From assembly GCA_963556695.1 (NCBI GenBank), contig CAUWAG010000007.1, positions 2,852,001-2,916,000 on the forward strand: DNA of 64,000 nt. The letters are read 5' to 3'. The position numbers and the translations under genes were made by a program. Every line of letters starts with the position of its first letter. Position 1 is the first letter of the stretch. This DNA comes from Anthostomella pinea (Eukaryota; Ascomycota; Sordariomycetes; Xylariales; Xylariaceae). Below are positions 49,401-62,800 of the stretch, in pieces. Under the pieces are notes generated by a model. That model was not told where the DNA came from. It did not search any database and was given only the letters and a program-made list of their open reading frames with translations.

Positions 49401-50028
49401 CCCGCGAGTCCTCGGCGATTGTGGCTGTAGGAAGGAAATCGGCTTGTCTGACGTACGAATATCGTGCAGTCGCAGACTTGGTGGGAGTTATCTGAGCGTG
49501 GGAGGCCCGTCGAGGGATTCGCGGTTGGAGTGTTGCGGTGCTCGAGGGTGGGAGTTGTTGGGCAGCGTGCTGCACGATTTGGTCGTACGTAGGGCCGGGT
49601 GCTGCAGAGCTCCTCGTTCCGGGTCGGGAGGAAAGCGGCCTGGAGGAATCTTGCTCGACGATGGATTTCCGTTTGCTGGAAGCCGGGCTCGGGGGTGGGA
49701 GTTGACCATCGGCAAGTTGGCCAAATACGAGGCCCGTTGCCGCCGCGGCGACAGCAGTACCGGCACCAATAAGCTGAATCAGGTTTAGTAAATGTCAATG
49801 CCTGAGGAGCGCAGACCCCTGGACCACCATAAAAAGAACTCGAGCACAGAACAGGAACGGGGTGAAGTGGAAGCCAATGTGAATGTGATTTTGCTGTTGT
49901 ATTGTATCTATAGCTTCCCATACGCCAGAAACCACTTCCAAGCCAGCTCGGCATGGTCTCGGGCACTGTGCATCGTAGGCGGACAGATGGGGACGGGCGT
50001 TTCAACTTACACTAGGTACGGACTGCAT
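46468..50028 (-). CDS. Large Ser-rich acidic protein, possibly a Byr4/Bfa1-like septation regulator
   Basis: The model is complement(join(46468-49773, 50011-50028)), giving 1107 aa. The open frame continues upstream of the first listed residues to an acceptor CAG at 49774-49776, preceded by a good branch-point sequence (ACTAAAC). The only start I can join in frame is a 6-codon exon, MQSVPS, followed by GTAAGT. The protein is rich in Ser, Pro and Asp with many SP/TP sites, so it is probably phosphorylated. A WDDDFDFEEE acidic motif occurs about 700 residues in. A likely helical block follows (HSGQIRELSLLVNDLKRLCR). This combination is reminiscent of Byr4/Bfa1-type septation regulators, but similarity is too weak to assign. 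No catalytic domain or membrane segment is visible. Confidence 0.7.
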
Positions 50029-53000
50029 CTCGAATGCCCGGGGCTCAGGCGCAGGAGGAGAGAGGAGAGCCTTCTGTCGAGAGGCGGAAGGAAGTGAAGT
50101 CAGCTCTCTGTGGTGTTGTCATGACCATTGACATTGACATTGATTGTGCAGAATCCTGAGTCCTGTCAAGACATTGCAATCTCGTATTAGTTGGGCGGGT
50201 TGGTTCCGAGGAATGCCAGTAAATCTGCGGGTACCGGTCGTGGTAGTTGGTGGTGGACCGTGGTGGTGGTGGTGGTGGTGGTGGCCGTGGTGGTGTGGTA
50301 TATTATTATTTTTGGAGTTATCGGTGCGTGTTGCTCTGTGTTGCTTGTGTGTTGCTGCGTGTGGTGCGGAGAGCTGGTTGTCTGGTCGGCGGTCGTGACA
50401 GCAGCGGCCCGGCGTGACGATGTCTACACTCTCCGGCACAAGCACAACATGAAGACACAAGAAAGAAGCACCTGGGCAGCCAGCCACTGACTTGAACCTG
50501 GACCCTTTCTCGGGCAGTCCTTCCGAACGGTTGAGGTCAGCAAGGCGGGAAGCTGTCCACTGTCCACGGCCAGGTCACCAAGACAGAAGCAGCAGAAACC
50601 TGAAGCGGGAGGTGAGAAAAAAACCGAAGGCACAAGACAAGGACTTGGAAGTCTCAAATTTGGTGAGGTCTACCAGCTGACGCAGAAGCAGAAGCGGAAA
50701 CAGAACATACACACCCCGGACGGAGCTATGCGCCTGTACATAATAGCATCGTACATAGCATAACTATTACGGGTCAACAATAAAAAAAGAATAGAAAAAA
50801 AACATTAAAAGATTGCTGGACGAGGATTGGATCTCGACGGTCAAAAACAGGCCGAGATGTTGACGGAGCTGGAGACCACATGCGGCACGGGCTGCAACTG
50901 GGCGGGGACTGGTACCTGCAAGTTGGCAACGGTACCTGTTGCTTCCATGAGATTGACAGCGATAGATCGCGAGATTGCAGGGAATTGCAGGTACCGCCCA
51001 CTTGCCGCCCCCCCCCCAGCGCAATTACGGCGAAGAACGAAGAGCGCCCGTGCCAAGATCCAATGCCCTGTAAGATGCCCTGTAATGTCTGGAGTTGCCC
51101 TCAGTGTGCATTGCGGACATTGCGGGCGGTCTGCTAGCGCAACTCGGGGAGATTCAGAGCCTCGAAATGCAGGTGCAGTGTTGGAAGTCCTGACCATCAT
51201 GAATTTAACTCCAGTTGCGACTTCCGTTCATGCTTGTTCGATGTTGCCCGCTCTCTACCAATCTTCTGCTTGTTCTCCTGTTAGCTTTACCTGTCACGTG
51301 AACCTCGTCCATAGGAGCTGCCGGTCTAGGGAAAGAGTGCTTCGACAATGCTATTCATAAGCTGGTCGAGTTGATTACATTGCACACCACGAGATGTGTA
51401 GGCTACTCCACGCCGCCAGCCTCCCCGCCTCCCATCCATCCTTCTGTTGTCCAACATCCAGAGACGCGCCTTTCCTCCACGGCCTTTTGAGGCTTGGGAT
51501 GGATGCATCGATGTGACCTAGCGCCATCCCGCCCCGAGACCTACAGTCGTCGTTCATTGGCTCTGGGCCAACTTCTCAGGACGGCGACGACGACGCCCGC
51601 AGCACACGACTCCAACTATTACATATTCACGCCCGGGGTTCCCCTGGAAGCATCCTGAGCCCTTAACATGTTGGCTGTCAGCCGAGATGCCTTGCACCAA
51701 CTCTCTTTCCCAGACTCAGTTCGTGATCAAATGAGATGCCCATCATGTGCTGGCTGGGGATCCATCGAATTTCTTCATTACAGACTCATCAGCTGCCCGG
51801 GACCATAGAGATTCCTCGTTAGCCCTGACCAAACGTTATGACGATCCACGATTCACGATCCTGAGGCTTGACGTGGCATGGCAGACCAAATCCTTTGTAC
51901 ATGTTGTACAAGTTGCAGAGCGGCCTTCTCGTCTATCCGGCTAATGCATTTGTCACTAGTAACCCATACTACTGCATCTGTTTCTTGATTTTCCTGACTA
52001 TTGTCTCTAGGAACCGAGCATATATATGTGCATTATAGGTACCTAGATTCGAGTGTTTGTTTCCCCGGATGCGGTACCTGTCGAGAAGAAGCGATTTCCG
52101 CCTCACATGCCCACATCCTCATCCTGGTGGACTGGTGCACAGGCGCCCTCCTTCTCCTATCCAAGGAGGCTCAAGGCTCTGTGCAACGTCTACATGGCGA
52201 GACCAGGCCTCTGCTTACCGGCAAATCAACATTGTATAGTTCTGAAGATATAGACATGGGGATACCGGAACGGCCAGCCGGGTCGTTAGCCGCGCCTCTT
52301 GTCACCTCACTTCACTTTCATCCGGGAACAAACACCTCACCGATCCATCCGTCACCCTATGATACCTCATCACGCTCATATATAACACGGCAGCTTGTTC
52401 CTTAGCACCGGCATCTCCCGCCCGCGGTTCACAATCGTACAGCCTTACAATTTCAATCTCATCAAGCATCTCCTCAATGTTTGCCTCGCGCCGTCTGGGG
52501 CGGATTTCAAGATCTCGTGCTGCCTCGCCAGCATCAATTATGAGAAGCATCTGAAGTCTCACCGCTCCAGGCGGCATGACGACCTGCCGCTGGCCTACCA
52601 TGAGATAAAGTATTAATGAGCAACAGAACCAACTCGAACAATTGTATGTCTTGTTCATCCTCTGCCGCATGGCGGCGTAGTGCCGTGTTATACAGATACA
52701 GCATTCTGCTTGGCTCGTTGCCAATGCTGTGCCTGTACACAGCTTCCCCTGTACGCACGGCGCCTGGTTGTTTGCCGCCTCAGCTGCTGGATCCAGATGA
52801 CATGCCGGCCAATGACTTGCGCCGTCGTGCGCTGTCGACGAATCATGACTCGCTGCCTCGCCTGTTGTAGCTTGGCCTGATCGTCAGGTCAAGCTGTGCT
52901 GAAAGGCTACAGACAGGTTGTGCAACCCATTACCCCTAACCACATCTACCGCAAACATGATATCCCATCAGACGTCTTGGAGGTGCCTCTCGTGTGTCCT

Positions 53001-56000
53001 ACCGTCCCCGTGTAATATGTGATAATGCGGCTTCCGTTCTGCCGCCTTCACCCATTTTGGCCCCGAGCGAGCTAGTCGGAATGGAAAGCCGCCCAGGTTT
53101 CTCTTGTTATCCACATTCCCTATTCCAGGGAAGAAACCTGGATCCTTCACGACGGTACCGAACTAGGGACATTTTCCAGGCTAAGAGGGTAGTTTGTCTC
53201 TAGGAGACGCCGAGGTACCAGATGGCGTAAACAACAAGGCTCTGTTGCTCATTGTTGCTCTCGGGGCGCCGCGTTGCATTGTCGACATGCACAAGACTGC
53301 CTCATGTCTACACCTTCGCCAGTGGCTACGTCGATTGATTGCTATAATATGGTCGAGGTAGCTTGCCGAGCTGCCATGATCCGAGACCTCCATCTGCGAC
53401 TTGAGAGCCCGCTTTTCCTCTGCGCTGTCTCCATCTGAGGTCGGTGACTGGAGAAGTACCCTCGCCCGGCTTTGCAGCGTTACAATTTACCAGAGGCGTC
53501 GAGGCTGGCCGGGGCAAGAATCCTCACCTGCGGAGAAACCACACCGCCACGGATGAAGACATTGGTGATGGATATCGCAATTTCTTCAGCAACAACGTCG
53601 ACACTCTCGCCTCTTTGGTATCTTCTGTCTCCTGAGTCCTGCCTGAGTAGTGAGACCAGTCTCAGCAAGCACCGTCCAGTACCAAGCTACAACGAACACG
53701 GCCCTTGGTGAACGTGGCCGGCGACGACCGGCCAGCCTATGAGATCCGAGATCTCACAGATCTGACTGGGATCATCGATGCTAGCCAGGCAAGCGGTTTC
53801 ATATCGGAGCCAAAGAATCACCCCACCGGAGCTGGGAGACATGTGGAGACAGACGACACATAAAAAAACAATCCCCCGTCAACCCGTCCAAAACACCAAA
53901 ACAACAACATCTCCTAGCTGGTGACTAAAATAGCCACGCGTAGCTAGCTAGTCCTGCATCATACCCCTCAGATGCCCCCCTCTTCTAGCATGTTAGCATG
54001 GGTAGCTCCGCTGCTCCGTCAAGGGCATTTCGCCTCCTATTATACGGGAGGTTGTTGGAGTTGATGTGGCTTGAGCTTGCATGAGACCTGTGTCAGCCAG
54101 ATGAGCTCAGGCGTCTGGCCAGCCCTGCCAGCCGTGCTACCGGTACAGCTACACATACACGGATGTATTTCGAATTCCTGGTGTGCCTCACGTCACCAAC
54201 ACCCCCTCACGTCGTGACGGAGACCCGGCTGTTTGGTATGAACCTAGCGTGCCTGGCAAGAGACGGATTCAAGCCTACCTCTCGTCTGAACCTGCTCCGG
54301 CCTCGCCGGCACACATGATTACGTATCGCCGAGGGCATCTCGGGTTGAACGGCTGAGCGATGATCTGCCGCCAGCGTCGACGGCGGCTGCGCGACTCGAC
54401 GTTGGCAAGTTAAAAACTAGGGGGTCGGGCTAGGCGCCCCCGTCAACGGTTGACGGCGTGACTCGCGAGACTCCGTGTTTCCGTGTTGTAGTCACAGGAG
54501 TAGTGCTGTATTGATGATGAGGTCGCTGGAGCCAACGGTCAAGCGAAGGTAATGTGGAAGAAAGAAGCCCTCGCGGAGCCCGGGAGCCGAGAGAGTACGC
54601 ACGTCTGTGCGTGACGACGGCACGTCGAATTATAAGGTATGCACAAGCACAACCAGCACGACAGAGTAGAGGAATTGGAATTTGGAGCAAATAGGTGCTA
54701 GCCAGCCCGTCGGTAAGTACGCATCTTGAATCAAGATTTCTACGTCTCCAAGTGGAGAGTATTCAACGGTCCACGGTTGGTTCTTGGAGCCGGACCGTTT
54801 CTCTCGCTGTCCGTGTTGTTCGTAGTCGTACAGTTGCCGGAGGGGAAACAGTCGGCGATGATTGCAGACCAGTCGCCAGCGCTATGCTACGAGGCTACCG
54901 ACAACGCTTGATTCTGGCCTAGAGGAATCAGGATACCATCGCTATGCCAACTCATTGCCCAGCTGGACCAACCGGCTTTCTTAGCGACACCACATTCACC
55001 ACACCGAATGTGACAGAACCTCTCTCCCCTTTCCAGCACGGCAGCAGAGGCCGGAGCCCCGGCGGAGGGGAGGTCCCTGGGACAAAGAATAAGAAATAAG
55101 CTGACGAACTAATGACTTATCAAACGTCCTTTAAGACAAGGAAAACCCAGCAAAAGTCTCGTGTTGGGCGACGCGAGCGCGCGGCCGAGGAGACGACTTT
55201 TGAATGCTGCATCAGGGTTTACAATCTACAAGCCAGCGCCAGCGAACCAGCTGCGAGACAGGCTGCTTTGCTCTGAGCCGCTCTGACCCTCTTGTGTCTT
55301 CTCGTTCCCGGCAGCCCGGCTAACGCCCAGTTATGTATGTGTGTTGTATGTGGTATGTTGCCTCACACTGTCCTTACGGCCGAGTACAGCCCGCTGCTGT
55401 CTCGTTATGTCACTGCAACCAGACGCGGCACGCACCCCGGCGGCCGCTGCTGCAGGACTCGTCAATGTTTGGATAATCGGTTTAATAATGAGTTGCAGCA
55501 GTTTGCTTTGCACACCTCGCTTCGAGCCCGGTGAGGAGAAACATATCACATCATCCTGCTTATGCACGTTCGACCTGAAACCTGCTCTTCCCCGTGATTG
55601 CGGCGTGCGTGATATCCAGGACGCCCACTCACTCACTGCTCGGGGCTGGACCGGGCTGGACCCCGGAATCTGACCTTCCTACATGTAGATGCTGGACAAT
55701 AGATCCAGCCGGTATGGGACTGGCCCTTCTCGGCAGAGTTCGTTGTTATTGGTAGCTAGACGGGACATTGAACAAAGTCGAAGACGGCTCAAGCAACTTG
55801 CAATTGGCTGTGCTAGTAGGTATGCTTCGCCTTTACCAACACCAACCGGCCTCAGCCTTCATTGAACCTTGTTGGTCGTCCACAAATCAAGCTCGTTATA
55901 CGGGGCATTGGAGCATGCTCCTGAGCCAACCGCGCAGATCGAACATTCCTCATGACGTTCGATATAAATGGATTCCGGTGCCTTCGAGAGGCGAAATGTA

Positions 56001-57521
56001 GCCCCCGCAGAAGCAGATCGGTCTGGAATATACCCCCAGGCAACCAGAGAAGGAACGTGTGACAGCCTACAGGCTCGGAGAAGCTGTTGGGCCTTTGGCA
56101 TCTGGGTATAAGATCTTTCATATACGCTGACCGAGCGAGCGAGAGGGTGGGTGGTGGGTGTGCAGAAAAGCAGTAGGCTACCTACCTACCTTACATACTT
56201 GCCGGTTTCGACCTTGATTTGTCTGAAGTCTTGTGACCGGTCAATGAAGTGGTGGTGCTGTTGGTGGCGGTCCAGGCGGTGGCCGCATCAGCAAGTAGGC
56301 TCCGCATGGCCGGGATATCCAGGCTGATGGGAACTGGTTCCATGGGGATCGTCGGCTGCAATAGATGCTCTGTCATGTCAGCGATAGGTGAGCGAAAACG
56401 AAACATCCCCAAAGTTCCAAACCAGCTTCCCATTACGGTAATCGGGGTGGAACGACGGGCGACGCTGCTTCGCCCGCCCATTGGCCGCACGACGACACCA
56501 CAGACGCCACCACGGCGACGAATCAGCGCCCGAGTCGACGCGTTTTGCTTGCTTGGAAGGAATCAAGGCTGGGATGATGCGCGTTGCGATCGGCACTCCA
56601 TACGACCGGGCTGGAATGACCTCCGCAGGCGAAGAAGAAATTAAAAATAAATAAAACATTCACTTGAGGCAAGCCTGTCGCGTGATTCCCACGCGCCTCC
56701 AAAAACACCCCGAAAGCACGCAAGCAGGCAAGTCTTTGTTGCTAGTTGCTACCCAACTGGTAACGAGATGGTGCTGACTGCTGAGATGGCGGAATGCGAC
56801 CTGGTCGATCCTTCTTTCGGTTCTGGAGCTGAGGCGATCGCATCCTGCCTGACCCTTGGTTTATGCTAGGGGCAGCCAAGAAATATTCCCATCTTGTGCT
56901 CTGCGGCTTATCTCATCGCTGGAGATCGCAGAGCATAAAGACAGGCTTCTCTTTTGGGACCTCATGCTGCTGGGGACACCGGCTTGGAACTTTGGCCTCA
57001 TCTAGTCCATCAGGCTGAACCGATGATCGACGAAGAAATGAACCAGTACGTCTCTTACTAGAGATGTTGTACAAAACATATGTTACATAAACAAATAGGT
57101 TATTATGTCCATGTCAGAATCTCAGAACCTCGGGGTTGTCAGGGTCCTATCCAGGGTTCCGGGGATCGGCCTTTCAGAGCGCAGCCTGAGACCCGAGAAT
57201 GAGCCGGCCCACAGTGGCGGCCCCATTTTTGGGATCAACGACATTTTGCGATCCTTCAGGCTTCTGCAGCTCTGAAAGTGAGGCCATCTTGACGAACGCA
57301 GCTCACTCGCCAGGAAAGCCATCTCATTAAACACACGCAGGTACGACCCACCTCAGTACGAGCAGCCTGCAAGATTCAGGGGCATATGTGCAAACGTCCG
57401 CTGTTGCTAGATTGAGCGAGCATCAGATCGTCTGAGGGCACTAGGTAAGCTCAACGGTAGCTGCTGTGATATCGGTATCAGACCTCCCAACCCCGACCTG
57501 CAATCTCCGGCTCCCGTCACA
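50029..57521. other. 7.5 kb gene-poor region
   Basis: Only short, overlapping ORFs without domains on both strands. The left end should include the 5' leader of the large Ser-rich gene. A GTG/GGT repeat occurs at 50240-50300. CTACCTACCTACCTTA is seen at 56175-56190. The right end holds the GCN20 promoter. No transposase, reverse transcriptase or LTR was recognised. Confidence 0.5.
50240..50300 (+). repeat. GTG/TGG microsatellite
   Basis: A nearly continuous GGT/GTG tract (GTGGTGGTGGTGGTGGTGG core) with a few interruptions, 210-270 bases upstream of the first predicted exon of the large Ser-rich gene. Confidence 0.85.
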
Positions 57522-59893
57522 ATGGACGCCGACATCAGAGCCGCCATCCCGGACATAGACCCGATCCTGTCCGAGTACTCGGTCGGCTATCTCAGGCACG
57601 CCTCCACTGCCTGGGGCGGCGATGAGGATTCGAGTGCACTGTCACCGCTCTCCGAGGCCGCTACCGCCATCACCGAACTGCTGATCTCAGCGTCCGGCAA
57701 CGCAGGTGGCCCGGAGCAGGACAAGATCCGCTCCCTGGTCTCGAAATGGGTTGAGAAGTACGAGGAGGCCAACGGCACCAACGGGGAGCGGCGCGGGCCC
57801 GCCGCCGTGCGCCGCCTCGACCACGCCTACCAGGTCGGCTCCCAGCGCAACATGTCGTCGACGCTGGCCGTGGCCACCGGCAACGTCGACCTCGAGTCCG
57901 CCAACATGCGCAAGGTCGAGTCCAAGGTCGACCGCAAGAAACTCGAGAAGGCCGAGCGCAAGATCGCCGCCAAGCAGAGCAAGAAGGAGTTCAAGACCGT
58001 CCAGTACGAGGCCTCGCGCCTGCTCGAGCTGCCCGAGGACGCTCAGAGCTACGAGGAGTTCTACATGGCCGTCAACCCGCTGCAGCTCGGCGGCGGCGGT
58101 GGTGCTGGTAAGACAAAGGATATCAAGATCGAGAACGCCGACGTCGGTATTGGCGGAACGAGGATCCTGACCGATACCGACTTGACCCTCGCGTACGGAC
58201 ATCGCTATGGTTTGGTTGGTCACAACGGTGTTGGTAAATCTACCTTACTCAGAGCGCTTTCGAGGCGTGAGCTGCCTATTCCAACACATATTTCCATTTT
58301 GCACGTCGAACAAGAAGTAAGTTCTCCCTTTGAGATACATCATAGAAGGGTCTTATTGACACAGTGCAGCTCGCCGGTGATGACACGTCTGCTCTGCAAG
58401 CCGTGTTGGATGCAGATGTCTGGCGGAAGGTGTTGCTCAAGGACAACGCGGTATGTTCCCCTGCCGCCTACAAAGTGAGACTGGGCACCTACTAACGGGT
58501 GTTGTAGCAAATTACTGCACGCCTTGCCGACATCGAAGCTCAGCGATCGTCCCTGGCAGATACATCTGCCGATGCTGCCAGACTTGACCGCGATAGAGAA
58601 GCCATGGACCAGAAGCTAGGTGAAATCCAAGGCAAGCTGGCAGAGATGGAGTCAGACAAGGCCGAGCCCAGAGCGGCTAGTATCCTCGCTGGTCTCGGCT
58701 TCTCTACAGAGCGGCAACAATTCGCCACCAAAACATTCTCTGGTGGTTGGCGTATGCGTCTGGCCCTTGCAAGAGCCTTGTTTTGTGAACCTGATCTACT
58801 ACTGCTCGACGAACCGTCCAACATGTTGGACGTCCCTTCCATTGCCTTCTTATCCAACTATCTCATTGGCTACCCAAGCACCGTCCTGGTAGTCAGTCAC
58901 GACAGAGCCTTCTTGAACGAAGTTGCCACAGACATCATACACCAACACTCCGAACGCCTTGACTACTACAGAGGAGCCAATTTCGAGTCGTTCTATGCCA
59001 CCAGAGAAGAGCGAAAGAAGACGGCAAGGAGAGAGTACGAGAACAATGCGGCCCAGCGTGCTCATCTGCAGCAGTTCATCGACAAGTTTCGTTACAATGC
59101 TGGCAAGGCTGCCGAAGCACAGTCACGGATCAAGAAGTTGGAACGCATGCCGATCCTGGAGCCACCAGAGGCCGAGTATAGCGTGAAGTTCAGGTTCCCC
59201 GACGTGGAGAAGCTATCGCCCCCCATTGTGCAGATGTCGGGTGTCACATTCGGATACACCCCTGACAACATACTGCTCAAGGATGTCGATCTTGACGTTC
59301 AGCTAGACTCCCGAATCGGCATCGTCGGACCCAACGGTGCTGGTAAGACGACCATTCTCAAGCTTCTCATTGGCAAATTGTCTGCCACGACAGGACTCAT
59401 CTCCCAGAACTCCCGTCTCCGCATCGGCTTCTTCGCCCAGCATCACGTCGACGCCCTCGACCTGACCATGAGCGCCGTCAGCTTCATGTCCAAGAACTAC
59501 CCGGGCAGCCCCGACGAGGAATACCGGCGGCAGTTGGGCTCCTTCGGTATCACGGGCACGACGGGCCTGCAGAAGATGGAGGTACTCTCCGGAGGTCAGA
59601 AGTCGCGCGTCGCCTTCGCATGCCTGGCGCTTACGCAGCCCCACATCCTCGTGCTCGACGAACCGTCCAATCACCTCGATATCGAGGCCATGGACGCCCT
59701 GTCAGATGCCCTCAACCAGTTCCAGGGCGGTGTGCTGATGGTGTCCCACGACGTCACCATGTTGCAGACGGTGTGCAAGAGCTTGTGGGTGTGTGAGAAC
59801 GGCACGGTCTGGAAGTTCCCTGGCGATGTGCAGCAGTACAAGAAGCGGATCGCGGCACAGGGCGACGCTTCTGGTGTTGTGCAGCAGCACTAG
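57522..59893 (+). CDS. GCN20: ABCF-type ATPase, GCN20/ABCF3 orthologue
   Basis: The model is join(57522-58316, 58370-58450, 58508-59893), giving 753 aa, close to yeast Gcn20 (752 aa). Both introns are phase 0 and 53 and 57 nt. Two ABC cassettes without membrane spans are present. Walker A GHNGVGKST is at 233-241, with signature FSGGWRMRLALARA and Walker B LLLLDEPSNMLD. The second Walker A GPNGAGKTT is at 566-574, with LSGGQKSRVAF and ILVLDEPSNHLD. SN replaces the more common TN in both Walker B extensions. The N-terminal 200 residues resemble the Gcn1-binding part of Gcn20. It acts in the cytosol on ribosomes with Gcn1 to activate the Gcn2 kinase when amino acids are short. No defect is visible. 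Confidence 0.95.
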
Positions 59894-62800
59894 ACGGATG
59901 TTCTGTGTCTACAGGCGGAATCTTGAGGAACGACAGTATATGGGGCATGACTAAGTATATTGAATGACATACGAGCCTTGGTTGGTCATGATGACCCCTC
60001 CCTTCGCAATATTGTGAATGTCACTGTCATCTGATTTTGCCACATGTTCATATTCGGCTGAGTGATAAACGTCTGAAGCGATTGTTGTTGCTCGCTTGCA
60101 GTCTGCAAGACTCACGTCTCGTAGGTGTGATTGCTTTACACTTCGACAATTTATTCCCTTGCTACCTCGCCCGGACCTCGCCCATACGATCACCCTTCAG
60201 TTGACTATCCTGTTGAACTATCATCAACTATCATACACCTCATCCGCACCAAGTATATCAAATCTCGACCACTTGCAACTTTCCCATGCATGGGGCAGGC
60301 TGCAGCTGTGCAGAAGGGGTGGGGAAAGGAAAAAAAGCAAAGCAGTGGAAAAACACCAAGGATGCCTGGCGGGCGGGCGGCTGCAGAAAAACAAACGCAT
60401 ACGACCCATATAACGCAGTACAACACATTCTCTCCCATAGAACAAACAGCCCCTAGGGGGTCGTTTCACGTAGGTGGGAGCTGTTCTGACCAGGGACTAC
60501 AAGCGCTGCGGGCGGCACACAACTAGGTAAGCAGACTGTCATAGACAGTAGTCAAGGCTTGGTGGGTGCTGGGTGCGGCGCATGGGGTCTATGGTTCGAA
60601 TGGGCCTGCTGAGCTTTTTTTGTGGTTTATGTATTTTTTTTCTTCTCTTATTATTAGGTCTTGGTGTCTCCCCGTACTTGTTTCGCTTCGTGTCTGGGCG
60701 TTCTCATTCTTGATTTTGACCTTTTCTCTCTTTGCCTGTCCTTTGCTTACTGCTGTTTTTCCTCTCCCTTTCTGTCGAGCTACACTTCGCCTAACCTCAA
60801 CATCCTTTCGTATTTACCTAAATGCAGTTGGCACCTTGGCCTGCGTGACGATCTGCTTGGGTGGTGTCCAAGGCGTAAATTTACTGGAATAGCTACCACC
60901 ACGCTGCTTCATAGGGCAGCGAATCTTCACGCCAGGGATGTACACTTCCGTCCACCACCCACACCATACGGATGCGGTACCCAGATGATCACTTTGACGA
61001 GAAATGGCCATTTCGAGGGCCTCCTGGCGTAGGCTTATGCTTGTCCCAGATTCTCCATCGCCTATCGACAGTATGGTAGAGAGGCCAAAACGGAACAAAA
61101 CTGGGATCTAGAGAACTACAGCCTAGTGGACAAGTAGGCTAACGAAGTTCACGAGGAACCTGCAGGTACGAGTGAACCGCGGGTCTGCTGTCAACGGCTC
61201 CCTCCCCTTCTGTCTACCTCGAGGCTAGGTAAGCAGTAGGTTCCGGCAAGGCTACGGTGGTTGTTGGATTCGCGCCTGGTGTTTTGCCGACGAAGGGTGT
61301 GACCTGCCTGCCCACTGGACCGTTAATGAATTGCCTACGTCTACTAAAAGCTACCTCCGTTGCACTCTAGACTACGTGCCTCGTGATTTGGACTGTGGAT
61401 GTAGTCCGAGGACACGACTCGGCAGATATATTCTGTTCAATGCTCGTCTGCAGTGTACGCGCAGATTACTACCCTCTCGGAGGACGACGACCAAGGTGAA
61501 TGATACGAAGCATGATGAATGTCGTGAAGCATGATGAGACATACCTAGTGACGTCTCGTGCAGGCTGGCCAGTCGCTGGTCAGAGAACCGTATCCACCGC
61601 CGGTGGCTTCATTTAACATTCACATTGCTTCGAACGGAACATCACGAGACGGTACCAGCCAATTTTTATTCAAGCTCCAGTACTTATCTGCTGTGATACT
61701 CGCCACCACGAGGAGATTACCCTGAGCAGTGAGGACATACAGGCGTTTTCGCCCTGGCGGGTGAGAAGGTAAGTTGCAGTCGAATGAGCAGCGGCTCGGT
61801 AGCCTGTCTGTCCATCCATCAATCCCTGGAGTAGTCGCTGAAGCCAGGGACTTCAAGCGTGCAGTAATTATGTAGTGCCAGCCGCTCACCATCTCATGTC
61901 CATGTTAATCAATATCAACCTCCCTGTATACAAACATGGAGGAGCGTGCATCAAAAGCCCTCGTGCACCGGTAATGCTGTTCAAGCTGCTGGACAGAATC
62001 TCGCAGTCGTCGAACGGTGGACGAGCACTTCTGGGATGGCTAGATCGGCATTCACCGGACTCATACACTGATTGCAACATACTGTGAGTGTATGTTCATG
62101 TTATGCTACTAGTCCAGGTACCCGACAAGTACTGCCGGCATGCCGCCCTGGGTATCTCTAAGTGCGAGGAATTCTACTCCGACTGACGATGCTTATTGCC
62201 GACCAGAATGATAGAATGCAACCCGTAGCTCTGGTATGGACTGTGGTGTTGCGTGCTTCCGATCAGTAAGCCGCGGGCCTCGGGACTGGCCTGCTCAGTC
62301 GCCTCACGTAGACCGTGACTACGGGGTGGTAGCCTTGCAGAGAAGACCTACAATTCTCGAATATACTCGAACCTTGGCCTCAGTCTGGGCTTCGTAGGCA
62401 TCTAGCACACGGGAAAGCCAGGCGCTGGGGGTGATGCGATAAGTCGCTATGCCGTGAACACGAACAGTTGAGATGAACAGATAGGCATATAATGCATGCC
62501 GGATATAGTATCGAGGCTGTGTGCTCCCAGGTACTTGAGCTGCTCGTATCCATCCGTCAAGCTGGTTACTAGCCAGTCCAATCATCAGTGCTAACCCTTC
62601 AAGCATGAGAGCCGGTAGCGAGATGCAGGCCTCGCCAGCATGATAGGTTTCTGGAAGACATAAGCAGGCGTTGTGGCTTAGACTCGCGACTGCAACCACA
62701 CACCTCCGGGCCTCGCCGTTTGGAAAGACGTTGCGCCGGCAGGCTGGAGTCGATACGCGGGCAGAAGTGCGGACCCCACCGGCGGTCAAGAATCGGGAAG

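Noticed and set aside
50480..50530. Minus-strand GGTTCAAGTCA resembling a tRNA T-arm
   Set aside because: Neighbouring bases cannot form T or acceptor stems and no A box is present at the right distance.
52302..52724. 140-codon minus-strand ORF in the gene-poor region
   Set aside because: No domain, signal peptide or splice-supported extension; equally long ORFs occur by chance in this composition.
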